Shown piece after piece: positions 39,743 to 48,485 of a stretch of 64,000 bases of DNA (positions are counted from its first letter, which is position 1; every line of letters begins with the position of its first letter). The notes under the pieces were generated by a model. That model saw only the letters and a program-made list of their open reading frames with translations. It searched no databases and had not been told where the DNA came from. The position numbers and the translations under genes were made by a program. The DNA is from JBQQPY01 sp052258065. Its GTDB lineage: Bacteria > Pseudomonadota > Gammaproteobacteria > Enterobacterales > Enterobacteriaceae. Where the stretch lies: positions 1,612,001 through 1,676,000 of the forward strand of contig JBQQPY010000002.1 in the NCBI GenBank assembly GCA_052258065.1, written 5' to 3'.

Positions 39743-39920
39743 ACGATGACGTATTTCCTCACTAAGAATACTACTGTCTTACCGGAACGAAGAGGCAAAA
39801 ATGCGCAAAAAGCATCCGGCGTAGCCGGTCTGTACCTTTTTATCTGGCTGACTTTCATTGACGGAATCAGTCGCGCAGACTATATCATTTTGCTGTCTAT
39901 CGAACAAATCAGCCATCTTG

Positions 39921-41117
39921 TCAGCGTCTGTAATGTCGAACGCTTTGGCGAGCTACTTCCCGTGCCTGGCTGTCAATGATCAGCACCGCTTCCACGCTGT
40001 CGGGTTCGGGCATGTTACCTTGTTCCAGCACGCGCCGATTGACGGCGGCAATATCGGTAAAGCGAATATCTCCACGCAAAAAAGCCGCCACCGCAATTTC
40101 ATTGGCGGCATTAAGCGTAGTTGCCGCCGCTTGGCCGCACTGACTGGCGTTAACTGCGAGCTGCAGGCAGGGATAGCGGTCGGCGTCCGGCTGCTCGAAG
40201 CTCAGCGTGCCGAGACGTAAAAAATCTAGCGGTGTGCTGCTGGATAGTACCCGATTCGGATAGGCCATAGCGTGTGCGATTGGTATACGCATGTCTGGTG
40301 AGCCCAATTGCGCCAGTACGCTGCCATCAATATAGCGTACCATAGAATGAATGATAGACTCGGGATGCAGCAGCACTTCTATCTGTTCAGCTGTAGCATT
40401 GAACAACCAACGTGCTTCGATATACTCTAATCCCTTGTTCATCATAGTGGCGGAATCTACCGATATTTTGCGCCCCATCGACCAATGGGGATGAGCGCAG
40501 GCCTGCTCTGGCGTCATTATTGCCATCTCGGCTAGCGGTATCTGGCGAAAGGGGCCGCCGGAGCCGGTTAAAATAATCTGCGACACGCCATGTTCACTCA
40601 AGGAAGCGTAACCTAATCCGCGCTGAAGTGGTTCAGGTAAACTCTGAAAAATCGCGTTATGTTCGCTGTCTACCGGCAGCAATAGAGCATGATGGCGTTG
40701 CGCTTCCTGTATGAATAACCGGCCGCAGGTGACCAGCGACTCTTTATTTGCTAGTAATACCCGCTTGCCGGCGCGCAGGGCCGCCAGCGTCGCTGAGAGA
40801 CCTGCGGCGCCGACAATCGCCGCCATAACCGTATCCACTTCATCGAGCGCCGTTAGTTCACAGGCTGCCGCCGTGCCTGACAGCACGGCGATGGCGACAC
40901 CTGCCGCGTCGATGTTGGCCTTGAGCCTCTGTGCTGCAGCGGCATCTGCCATACAAGCGTAATCGGGGCGAAAGGTTAAGCACTGCTTGGTCATCAGGGC
41001 AACGTTATTACCGGCCACTAGCGCACGCACGGCAAATTGGTCGGGATTGTGTTTTACTATTGCTAGGGTGCTGACACCAATAGAGCCGGTACTACCAAGA
41101 ATCGTTAAATGCCGCAT
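39921..41117 (-). CDS. dxr: 1-deoxy-D-xylulose 5-phosphate reductoisomerase
   Basis: The committed step of the methylerythritol phosphate route: DXP to MEP with NADPH. The 398-residue product equals the E. coli length. It shows the NADPH motif ILGSTGSIGVSTLAI near 6-20, LANKESLVTCGRLF near 122-135, LPVDSEHNAIFQ near 147-158 with the metal-binding Asp and Glu, LTGSGGPFR, HPHWSMGRKISVDSATMMNK near 209-228 and EYIEARWLF. Standard position between frr and uppS. Intact. Confidence 0.98.
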   Translation of the reverse strand: MRHLTILGSTGSIGVSTLAIVKHNPDQFAVRALVAGNNVALMTKQCLTFRPDYACMADAAAAQRLKANIDAAGVAIAVLSGTAAACELTALDEVDTVMAAIVGAAGLSATLAALRAGKRVLLANKESLVTCGRLFIQEAQRHHALLLPVDSEHNAIFQSLPEPLQRGLGYASLSEHGVSQIILTGSGGPFRQIPLAEMAIMTPEQACAHPHWSMGRKISVDSATMMNKGLEYIEARWLFNATAEQIEVLLHPESIIHSMVRYIDGSVLAQLGSPDMRIPIAHAMAYPNRVLSSSTPLDFLRLGTLSFEQPDADRYPCLQLAVNASQCGQAAATTLNAANEIAVAAFLRGDIRFTDIAAVNRRVLEQGNMPEPDSVEAVLIIDSQAREVARQSVRHYRR

Positions 41118-41264
41118 AAAGTTACTTTTTATACCGTGTTCAAATATGAAGGAAACCTGTAGTCTGAGAAAAGGGCGCCGTTTTATCTACGTTGGCTTAA
41201 AATTCCAGGGCGATAGCACTCCCGCCAGCGATGCGCTGCGCTGTTGTTTTCATTCCCCAGCGGA

Positions 41265-41822
41265 TTAAATTTCCATTAATTCTGCTTCTTTTTTCGCCAG
41301 GGCGCTATCGAGATTTTTAACCCAGGTATCGGTTAGTTTTTGGATCTCGTCTTGCGAGCGGCGGTCCTCGTCTTCACCGATGCTTTTGTCTTTCAGCAGC
41401 CCCTTCACTTTGTCGTTAGCATCTCGCCGGACATTGCGTACCGATACTCTGCCTTGCTCCGCCTCAGCGCGCACTACCTTTACTAGATCGCGTCGGCGCT
41501 CTTCACTCAGCGGTGGCAGCGGCACGTGAATCAACGCACCTGAGGAAGAGGGATTAAGCCCCAACTCAGAGGACATGATAGCTTTTTCCACGGCCGGCGC
41601 CATCGCACGGTCAAAGACGGTAATACCCAGAGTGTGTGAATCCTCAGCGATAATATTGGCCAGCTGGCGCAGCGGTGTCAGCTGGCCATAATATTTAATC
41701 TGTATACCGTCAAGCAGGCTCGGAGAAGCGCGGCCCGTACGGACTTTTTTCAGGTAGTTTTTGAATGCGTCGACGCATTTTTCCATGCGAATCTCGGCAT
41801 CTTTATGGATTTCATTAATCAC
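41265..41822 (-). CDS. frr: Ribosome recycling factor
   Basis: With EF-G it splits the post-termination ribosome. The 185-residue product equals the E. coli length. It begins MINEIHKDAEIRMEKCVDAF and shows LKKVRTGRASPSLLDGIQIK near 24-43, the NPSSSGALIHVPLPPLSEER word near 95-114, the three-helix tRNA-like domain, and the C-terminal DEIQKLTDTWVKNLDSALAK near 158-177. It follows pyrH, as in enterobacteria. Intact. Confidence 0.98.
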   Translation of the reverse strand: MINEIHKDAEIRMEKCVDAFKNYLKKVRTGRASPSLLDGIQIKYYGQLTPLRQLANIIAEDSHTLGITVFDRAMAPAVEKAIMSSELGLNPSSSGALIHVPLPPLSEERRRDLVKVVRAEAEQGRVSVRNVRRDANDKVKGLLKDKSIGEDEDRRSQDEIQKLTDTWVKNLDSALAKKEAELMEI

Positions 41823-41890
41823 GTTGCGAACCCTTAAGACTTGGTTATATGGGCGGACCGTGGTCGTTGCTTGCTAGGTCCTGCTATGCA

Positions 41891-42614
41891 TTATTTGGTA
41901 ATTAAGGTGCCTTCTTTATCACCCATTACGACCCGCCGCAATGCGCCAGGCTTGTTCATATTGAACACGTGTATTGGAAGATTGTAATCCCGCGCCAGGG
42001 TAAAGGCAGCCAGATCCATGACCTTTAATTCTTGCTCCAGCACATCTTGATAGCTAAGTTGATCGTGAAGTGTAGCATCTGGATTTTTTACTGGATCAGT
42101 TGAAAAGATTCCATCTACTTTTGTTGCTTTCAATACGGCCTGGGTTTCAATCTCAATACCACGTAGACAGGCAGCGGAATCGGTAGTAAAGAAGGGATTG
42201 CCGGTACCAGCAGCGAAAATTACCACGCGATTATTTCGCAGCAGGCTAATGGCTTCAGCCCAGCTGTAATTGTCGCAGACGCCGTTCAGCGGAATTGCCG
42301 ACATCAGGCGTGCATTGACATAGGCGCGATGCAAAGCGTCGCGCATCGCTAAGCCATTCATGACAGTTGCTAACATCCCCATATGATCGCCAACCACGCG
42401 GTTCATGCCCGCCTTCGCCAGCCCTGCACCGCGGAATAAGTTGCCGCCGCCTATCACCACGCCTACCTGAATACACATCTCCACCAGTTCTTTTACTTCC
42501 TGCGCCATGCGATCCAGCACGCTGGCGTCGATACCGCAACCTTCGGCCCCCTGAAGGGCTTCACCGCTTAATTTGAGGAGGATACGCTGGTAAATGGGTT
42601 TTTTTGGTTGCCAT
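41891..42614 (-). CDS. pyrH: UMP kinase, conserved start out of frame at an A7 run
   Basis: Phosphorylates UMP to UDP; essential in E. coli. The body is intact, with ILLKLSGEALQGAEGCGIDA, GVVIGGGNLFRGAGLAKAGM, FFTTDSAACLRGIEIETQAV, TKVDGIF and the ending KPGALRRVVMGDKEGTLITK. The family start (E. coli MATNAKPVYKRILLK) survives here as ATG GCA ACC at 42614 with an AAGGA site nine bases before it. It is followed by A7 (42599-42605) where 9 bases would be expected, so the ATG leads into MATKKTHLPA, out of frame with PIYQRILLK. From this ATG the gene is 724 bases, two short of the 726 of the E. coli gene. The open frame upstream reaches an ATG at 42715 but runs through two hairpins. Slippage, an AUU start (42618) or the far ATG are the alternatives. 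Confidence 0.92.
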
Positions 42615-42659
42615 TTAATCTTTTCCTTGAGAGCGCTTTCATGGAATGGAATTGATCTA

Positions 42660-42688
42660 ATGCCGCATACGTCTGATGAGTGCGGCAT
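42660..42688 (-). promoter_or_regulatory. Hairpin in the pyrH leader
   Basis: ATGCCGCA (42660-42667) and TGCGGCAT (42681-42688) form a perfect 8-bp stem with a 13-base loop, 46 bases before the ATG at 42614. With no T run after it on the minus strand, it is a leader structure rather than a terminator. Confidence 0.4.
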
Positions 42689-42721
42689 ACGTCGTTTGAT
42701 ATTATTCCGGCTCATTTAAAG

Positions 42722-42745
42722 CGGAACCGCCTGCAGGCGGTTCCG
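42722..42745 (-). terminator. Strong hairpin between tsf and pyrH
   Basis: CGGAACCGCC and GGCGGTTCCG form a perfect 10-bp stem around the tetraloop TGCA. On the minus strand it is followed by gctttaaat, a weak T tract, so it may be the tsf terminator or a partial one allowing readthrough to pyrH. Confidence 0.6.
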
Positions 42746-42794
42746 AACAACTTAACTTAACCTGAATGCGTATTCAGCTTAGTTAACCTCAACA

Positions 42795-43015
42795 GGTTAT
42801 ATAGCATTGTGAGTACTTTCAATATCGCTATCAGTAAGTGCAGTATCAGTGCTCCCATAACGTCGGTTAAATCAATATTCAAGTTTAGATAGGTAACCGC
42901 GAGGTATATTGTGGCAACGACTTGCATCGCAAGTGCTTGCGATAGTGTTCTTGACATTCTACAGTGGAGTATTCATCTGCTGGATAATTATCTATTTCCA
43001 GGGTAGCGTAAGATT
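42795..43015 (-). mobile_element. IS1595-family relic between tsf and pyrH
   Basis: A copy (cagtgctcccataacgtcgg ... gagtattcatctgctggata) fills the spacer of the tsf-pyrH pair. On the minus strand it gives EYRFNR-like words with stops. Confidence 0.55.
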
Positions 43016-43047
43016 GGCTGATTAAAATACGCAATCAGGTAACTTAA

Positions 43048-43911
43048 TTAAAACTGTTTACCCATAGCGGCCACTTCGGCAGCGAAATCAACTTTAGCTT
43101 TTTCAATGCCTTCGCCTACTTCAAAACGGATAAAGTTGTTGACTTTAATGCCGTGTTCGCCTAACAGCTCGCCGACGGTTTTTCTTGGATCCATCACGAA
43201 GTGCTGGCCGGTCAAAGAAATCTCGCTGTTGAACTTGCGCATACGGCCTTGAACCATTTTCTCAGCGATCTCACGTGGTTTCCCGGATTGCATGGCGATG
43301 TCTAGCTGGATTTGATGTTCACGGGCTAGGACGTCTGTCGGCACATCGTCTACACTGATATATTCCGGTTTGCTGGCGGCAATGTGCATAGCGACATGCT
43401 TTATTAGTTCCTCATCCGCGCCCGCCGCGGTGGCAGAAACCATGACGCCAATGCGTGCACCATGCAGGTATGCGCCGATCACTTCACCCTCCAGAACGCT
43501 CAGGCGGCGGATATTAATGTTTTCACCAATCTTGGTCACTATCGCGCGGCGTTTTTCTTCAAATTTAGCCTTCAACGCCTTGACATCAGAGATGCGTTCG
43601 TTCAATGCTACGGTAATAACCGCGTCGCCAAAGACTTTAAAGACGCTGTCTTTGGCGACGAAATCAGTTTCACAGTTCAGCTCAATGATGACGCCGTATT
43701 TGCCCTCCTGCGCGATTTTGATCAGGATAACGCCTTCAGCTGCGACGCGCCCCGCTTTCTCGGCGGCTTTCGCCTGGCCAGATTTACGCATGTTGTCGAT
43801 AGCCGCTTCGATATCGCCTTGCGTTTTAACTAGGGCTTTCTTGCATTCCATCATGCCGGCGCTGGTTCGTTCACGGAGTTCTTTGATCAGGGCGGCGGTA
43901 ATATCAGTCAT
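43048..43911 (-). CDS. tsf: Elongation factor Ts
   Basis: The nucleotide exchange factor for EF-Tu. The 287-residue product (E. coli 283) begins with ITAALIKELRERTSAGMMEC and KKAL, the family N-terminal signature. It then shows the TDFVAK exchange motif in NCETDFVAKDSVFKVFGDAV near 80-99, the ARIGVMVSA core, HVAMHIAASKPEYI near 170-183 and QLDIAMQSGKPREIAEKMVQ near 208-227. The rpsB-tsf spacer is about 790 bases and carries an IS481 relic (about 250 bases in E. coli). Intact. Confidence 0.98.
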   Translation of the reverse strand: MTDITAALIKELRERTSAGMMECKKALVKTQGDIEAAIDNMRKSGQAKAAEKAGRVAAEGVILIKIAQEGKYGVIIELNCETDFVAKDSVFKVFGDAVITVALNERISDVKALKAKFEEKRRAIVTKIGENINIRRLSVLEGEVIGAYLHGARIGVMVSATAAGADEELIKHVAMHIAASKPEYISVDDVPTDVLAREHQIQLDIAMQSGKPREIAEKMVQGRMRKFNSEISLTGQHFVMDPRKTVGELLGEHGIKVNNFIRFEVGEGIEKAKVDFAAEVAAMGKQF

Positions 43912-44029
43912 TATCTTTTCCTCGTAAGTCTTTGCTATTGTTTGTATGTGCTCGATAAATGGCTATAAGATGTGCTTAACTAACAGCAAGGGAAACGTTG
44001 TACGTTAGCCCGCGGTATTGGTTTTGTGG

Positions 44030-44565
44030 AGACGGATAAAAATGCGTCGAGTCGATAGATCTATGCGCACGAAAAGATAACGTAGTGAGATTTCAATTTG
44101 TATTTATAGAAGATATTTTGCATGAGCGTGCGGGTAATCAGACTTATAGCTCTTAAACGCTTTGTGCTTTGATTTTATAGCCTGCTCCTTTGTGTCAGAA
44201 AATACCCCAATGCATGTCTGCGTAAGCAGCGCTCCAGGGCAAATCAAATCGATATACGGCAGGCCTCAAGAATTTTTGTATGAGCGCTAACGGATTATCC
44301 AGTCAGAGAAAAGCATCTTCCTCGGCAAGCGACAGCGTCCTCTGCAAATAATGGGGAATATGGCTATGAGCTTCGGCATCATCTCGTTTTTGCTATAGTT
44401 AGAAACTATCACTCGAAAGATGCTATAACGCTTAGCCAAAGTAGATGCTAGCTCGTTGCTTCCGTGAAGAGCGACTCTAATTTTAGGTGTTATAGTTGCC
44501 TGACTATGGAGCATCAGCATCATGATATTTTGCCTTCAACTCTATCGCTTAGCCGTCATCTTGCT
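44030..44565 (-). mobile_element. IS481-family relic inside the rpsB-tsf spacer
   Basis: The minus-strand frame 44523-44287 gives ATITPKIRVALHGSNELAST then LAKRYSIF, the N-terminal helix-turn-helix of IS481 transposases. Farther down, KHKAFKSYKSDYPH and a decayed YLFVRIDLSTRRIF-like stretch match the DDE domain. No working frame. Confidence 0.65.
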
Positions 44566-44699
44566 ATGAAATGGCTGTGCGCCGAGGATCTATATAATAT
44601 ATCCAAGAGCAACATGACAGGCAAAACCGGGCCTAAAAAAGGCATTCTAGCTAATATATTTAAATAAAGGTTAATAAAGGCTCCTGAGAATACGCCTTA

Positions 44700-45425
44700 T
44701 CATTCAGCTTCCATAAAGCTTCCTTTAGTCTGTTCTGCCAGCTCTCGAGCACGGCTCTCGCTAACGGTAGTCGCAACATTAGTCAGGTACAGGTTAATTG
44801 CACGGATGGCGTCGTCATTACCCGGGATAATGAAGTCTACACCGTCCGGATCGGAGTTGCTGTCAACGATAGCAAAAACCGGAATGCCTAGATTGTTGGC
44901 TTCTTTGATGGCGATGTGTTCGTGTTCCGCATCGATAACAAACAGCGCGTCCGGCAGACCGCCCATATTCTTTATGCCACCAAGGCTGTTTTCCAGCTTG
45001 TCTAACTCACGAGTGCGTATTAATGCCTCTTTCTTGGTCAGCTTCTCGAAAGTACCGTCTTGAGACTGGGTTTCCAAGTCTTTTAAGCGCTTGATAGACT
45101 GACGAACCGTTTTCCAGTTAGTCAACATCCCACCCAACCAGCGATGGTTAATGAAGAATTGACCGCAGCTGTTAGCTGCCTCTTTTACCGACTCGCTTGC
45201 GGCGCGCTTGGTTCCAACAAACAGGATTTTACCTTTGCGCAAGGCAATGTTGTTTAGCTCGCTTAGTGCTTCCTTGAACATCGGTAGGGTTTGTTCTAGG
45301 TTAATGATGTGAACTTTATTACGGGCACCGAAGATGAAAGGTTTCATTTTCGGGTTCCAGTAGCGGGTTTGGTGGCCGAAATGGACGCCGGCCTGGAGCA
45401 TGTCACGCATGGAAACAGTTGGCAT
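44700..45425 (-). CDS. rpsB: Ribosomal protein S2
   Basis: A small-subunit protein, the last to join the 30S head. The 241-residue product equals the E. coli length and begins VSMRDMLQAGVHFGHQTRYW (about 4-23), then NPKMKPFIFGARNKVHIINL, GTKRAASESVKEAA, NHRWLGGMLTNWKTVRQSIK near 105-124, GGLPDALFVIDAEHEHIAIK near 170-189 and DSNSDPDGVDFIIPGNDDAI near 205-224. The ATG at 45425 is preceded by a weak site. The gene is divergent from map across about 330 bases, as in enterobacteria. Intact. Confidence 0.98.
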   Translation of the reverse strand: MPTVSMRDMLQAGVHFGHQTRYWNPKMKPFIFGARNKVHIINLEQTLPMFKEALSELNNIALRKGKILFVGTKRAASESVKEAANSCGQFFINHRWLGGMLTNWKTVRQSIKRLKDLETQSQDGTFEKLTKKEALIRTRELDKLENSLGGIKNMGGLPDALFVIDAEHEHIAIKEANNLGIPVFAIVDSNSDPDGVDFIIPGNDDAIRAINLYLTNVATTVSESRARELAEQTKGSFMEAE

Positions 45426-45757
45426 GATAAACCTATAAGTAAGTTTGGGGTTATGCCTCCACGCATCCTATGCGACTGACCCAGGCCTTACGGTTAGAGC
45501 CCCAGCGCATGTACCGATACGTGTGTGTAATAACATAACTGAATGTTACTTTGATGAACGACGCGTAGCTTAAAAAGCTAGCAGTTATCGCCGGCGCGCT
45601 TTATACCACAAACCACGCCGGGACTCCACTAAATCTTTTCCGCGCGCGCCGGGAAAAATAATAATTTGGCAGTATACTAGCCTTACTTCGGTGATTAAAA
45701 TCACTGCTAATTTATCTTTTATAATTTTCGACCTTGGCACTGATAGTGGAACTTTAC
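45426..45757. promoter_or_regulatory. Divergent rpsB/map intergenic region
   Basis: This 332-base region must hold the rpsB leader and both promoters. I see no further gene in it and no box that I can name with confidence. Confidence 0.4.
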
Positions 45758-46555
45758 ATGATTATTCCTATTAAAACACCAACCGATATCGCTAAGATGC
45801 GCGTTGCCGGCCGGCTGGCTGCCGAAGTGCTGCAAATTATCGAACCTTATATTAAACCCGGCGTAAGCACGGGCGAACTAGATCGTTTGTGCCACCAGCA
45901 CATTATCGAAAAGCAGCATGCCGTTTCCGCGTCGCTTGGCTATGGCGGTTTCCCGAAATCGGTATGCATTTCAGTGAATGAAGTAGTGTGTCACGGTATT
46001 CCGAGTGATGGGGAAAAGCTTAAAGATGGAGACATTCTCAATATTGACGTCACGGTCATAAAAGACGGTTTTCACGGTGATACATCGAAGATGTTTATCG
46101 TCGGTAAACCGACCGCTCTTGGCGAGCGGTTATGCCGGGTAACGAAGGAGAGCCTTTATCTGGCTATCCGCATGGTTCGTCCGGGCATCCAACTGCGCAC
46201 CCTCGGCAAGGTAATTCAAGAGTTTGTCGAAGCGGCAGGCTTCTCGGTGGTGCGCGAGTATTGCGGCCACGGAATTGGCAAAGGCTTTCATGAAGAGCCT
46301 CAGGTGCTGCATTACGACGTCGCCGATAGCAGCAGCGTGGTGTTGAAGCCCGGCATAGCGTTCACAATTGAACCTATGGTCAACGCCGGTAACCACCATA
46401 TCCGCATAATGAAAGACGGCTGGACGGTGAAAACCAAGGATCGCAGCTTGTCCGCGCAGTATGAGCATACGGTCGTGGTGACCGAAGACGGCTGCGAAAT
46501 CATGACGCTGCGTACTGATGACCAGTTGCCGATGGTGAGCCATCATCTGGCTTGA
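45758..46555 (+). CDS. map: Methionine aminopeptidase, type I
   Basis: Removes the initiator methionine from new proteins. I choose the ATG at 45758 (MIIPIKTPTDIAKMRVAGRL), not an upstream TTG at 45734, because it matches the E. coli N terminus and gives 265 residues (E. coli 264). Metal ligands are visible: His in YCGHGIGKGFHEEP near 167-180, Asp in DILNIDVTVIKDGFHGDTSK near 90-109, Glu in FTIEPMVNAG near 200-209, and Glu in QYEHTVVVTEDG near 232-243. The expected 3' neighbour glnD is missing, and dapD lies 7.6 kb away on the other strand. Intact. Confidence 0.98.
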   Translation: MIIPIKTPTDIAKMRVAGRLAAEVLQIIEPYIKPGVSTGELDRLCHQHIIEKQHAVSASLGYGGFPKSVCISVNEVVCHGIPSDGEKLKDGDILNIDVTVIKDGFHGDTSKMFIVGKPTALGERLCRVTKESLYLAIRMVRPGIQLRTLGKVIQEFVEAAGFSVVREYCGHGIGKGFHEEPQVLHYDVADSSSVVLKPGIAFTIEPMVNAGNHHIRIMKDGWTVKTKDRSLSAQYEHTVVVTEDGCEIMTLRTDDQLPMVSHHLA

Positions 46556-46843
46556 CGCCGCTTGTAAGCCCTTGCTCCATGCCAGACAGCGGTAAGCATT
46601 AATTCTGTAGGAGTTTTGGGGATTGCTTTCGCAACGGGCTTCCACACTATATGGAGTGACTGCATGCCGGACTAGATCTTTATACTAGCTTGCCGGCGCC
46701 GCGTTAACCCGATCGTCCTTTTCTAGCGATGGTTCAGCATCTAAATTAGAAATACAAAGATCAGTGAGAAATTAAAAATAAATACAATTAATGATTTATA
46801 ATAAATTAAAGCTGATTGCTTATGATTGAGTTTCATTGTGTGT
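46556..46843. other. Spacer after map, no recognisable content
   Basis: glnD would be expected here, but I find no convincing remnant of it. The stretch becomes AT-rich after about 46735. Confidence 0.4.
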
Positions 46844-46867
46844 CTAGGCTAGGCTGGCCTAGCCTAG
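46844..46867. repeat. Perfect 11-bp inverted repeat
   Basis: CTAGGCTAGGC, loop TG, GCCTAGCCTAG. Each arm is itself a near tandem repeat of CTAGG or CCTAG. It lies immediately before an IS1595 relic, so it may be a relic of an IS end or a chance product. Confidence 0.6.
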
Positions 46868-46869
46868 CT

Positions 46870-46990
46870 TGAGCTACACTAGGAATAGATATTTTCAAGT
46901 GGATGAAGACTCTGCTGGGAAGTATTAAAAACGCTATGATAGGTACTTATTATGTAATTCTTGATCAATATACGCCTTGTTGCCTAAATT
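46870..46990 (+). mobile_element. IS1595-family relic, short
   Basis: A forward fragment (atattttcaagtggatgaag ... ttaaaaacgctatgat) like that at 33995-34215. The distal part is missing. Confidence 0.55.
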
Positions 46991-47029
46991 GCTAAAATAG
47001 AGGAATAGAAAAATACATTATTACGCTGA

Positions 47030-47500
47030 CTTCGGAAAACGAACTGCACTAGAAGTGTTGCTTACTAAGGGGAAGCATGTCGCACAGAAATTTGTCAATA
47101 CATTGATTTTTTTGAATTTCGATAATTTAGTTGTACGTATAAAACTCCCGAGCGGTGAGGCGTTAGCCGAGGTCTGTCCTGAGCCGTAAACCTAGCAAAC
47201 AGGTATCTAAAAGTATTGTGGATGGTGCTGCCAAAGTGCATTTAATTGCGTTAAGCTGCAGCGAGCTATCAGAGAAGGGGAGACAGTAAACCTTGCAGCT
47301 ACTTGCCTACAAAGTTGTGAAAGTATAATACGTCAAAGTAATCTTGCGTAAAAGAGTAAAGCGTACACTAAAAAATAAACGGAAACTGCAGGAAGAGCCG
47401 CTGGGTTATAGCTGCAGAAGCTAGTGTCAAATTCGTTTCGGATATAAGAGAATGTGCTGGATGTCTATGATCGGCCCTATGAGCTGACATCTTTCGTGGT
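47030..47500 (+). mobile_element. IS630-family relic, second type
   Basis: Forward frames give KSIVDGAAKVHLIALSCSEL, then WVIAAEASVKFVSDIRECAG, decayed forms of the DGEAEAHLIALACSEPP and WVIPPEASAEFVCAMEDVL words of one IS630 group. This copy identifies the fragments at 1930 and 10720. Confidence 0.65.
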
Positions 47501-47549
47501 TTTGAAGCTTGCTAAAATACAAGCAGATAGGAGAGTAATATCTTTATGG

Positions 47550-47655
47550 CTAGAGCACTTTTCGCATCTTCGGTTTATATTATGGGAAATGAACTGAATA
47601 GCTTGAGCGATTGCATTATTCCGTAGCCAATTAACGGTTCTTGCTGTAGCTTTTC
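47550..47655 (-). mobile_element. IS630-family relic, first type, C-terminal fragment within yihY
   Basis: This minus-strand end piece starts with ctagagcac at 47551 (CTAG plus the terminal repeat) and gives a RKATARTVNWLRN-like word. It cuts the yihY relic short. Confidence 0.6.
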
Positions 47656-47659
47656 TAAT

Positions 47660-47905
47660 TAGTCATTTCAGAAAGGCAATAAAGAGCGTAAAGATGATCG
47701 TCACCAGCGAGACTAGCGACAAGAGCGATGCGTACGCCAGTTAACCTGCCAATACCGTGATATGATCACGATAAACGCACTTACCTGGGTGCAGGATAAA
47801 ATGCAGCACCGGAATAAGTTTTTTAGCCGTAAACTCGTCATTGCCACTCTCTTTACGCTGATTGCATCGACCCGCCCACGCTTCTTGCTGGAAGGCAAAA
47901 TGCCG
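47660..47905 (-). pseudogene. yihY: YihY/BrkB-family membrane protein, N-terminal remnant
   Basis: Minus-strand frames give HITVLAG then LAYASLLSLA and HLYALYCL, matching the family stretch [20 protein letters not shown] and VFALFAAF. The piece is out of frame in places and ends at the IS630 fragment. Its place after yihX agrees with the enterobacterial order yihX-yihY. Only about the first quarter remains. Confidence 0.65.
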
Positions 47906-47934
47906 GCATAACCTCCCGATTCGTTACATGCGCG

Positions 47935-48485
47935 TCAGCGGATATCTCCCTGACATGCCGCCGAAATCTTATCGGCATTATCGTTAAAGAAAACCGCGTC
48001 ATCAGCCATCGTTTCTCCCTGCTTAAGAGCGTAGCGATAAATGTCCGAATCTGGTTTCTGCATGCCTAGATCTTGCGATAAATGGAGAGTATCCGCGCAT
48101 TTTTTGTATCTCGGGATACTGGCTCGGCTAGTAATCGCAATGCAGGCGGTTGGCATGAGAGAGGATCGCTACGCGATACCCCTCTTCGCGCATCGGGATA
48201 AAATCTTCACTATCTTAGATCGCAGGTTGACGAACATTAACCGCTAGTCGTCGGTAAATTATCCAAGGCTCAGCACGATGTCTAATTTGCTAAAAATTTT
48301 GGTGGCAAACGCTTTATTAAAAATATCATTACGCTGATGCTATTCAAGGGCCTCACTCATGACAAACTCTTTTTTCAGGGTTGAAGTGATGGCGGAACGC
48401 AGCCAAAATTGCTCCTGCTCCCTAGCAGGCAGTTAAAATTAATATCAATAACAACCTTTCCTAGAACAAAGACATATAGAATGAT
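47935..48485 (-). pseudogene. yihX: HAD-family sugar phosphatase YihX, decayed
   Basis: The N-terminal part reads LYVFVLGKVVIDINFNCLLG (family LYIFDLGNVIVDIDFNRVLG; the nucleophile Asp is now Val). The open piece 48156-47935 reads CADTLHLSQDLGMQKPDSDI then YRYALKQ and VFFNDNADKISAA (family HIYLSQDLGMRKPEARIYQ and VFFDDNADNI). Stops and shifts lie between them. E. coli YihX removes phosphate from alpha-glucose 1-phosphate. Dead gene. Confidence 0.8.

Noticed and set aside
42715..42720. ATG at 42715 as the true start of pyrH
   Set aside because: The extra 33 codons have no similarity to PyrH, the ATG directly follows a terminator-like hairpin, and the frame crosses a second hairpin. The conserved ATG GCA ACC at 42614 is the better start, although it is out of frame.
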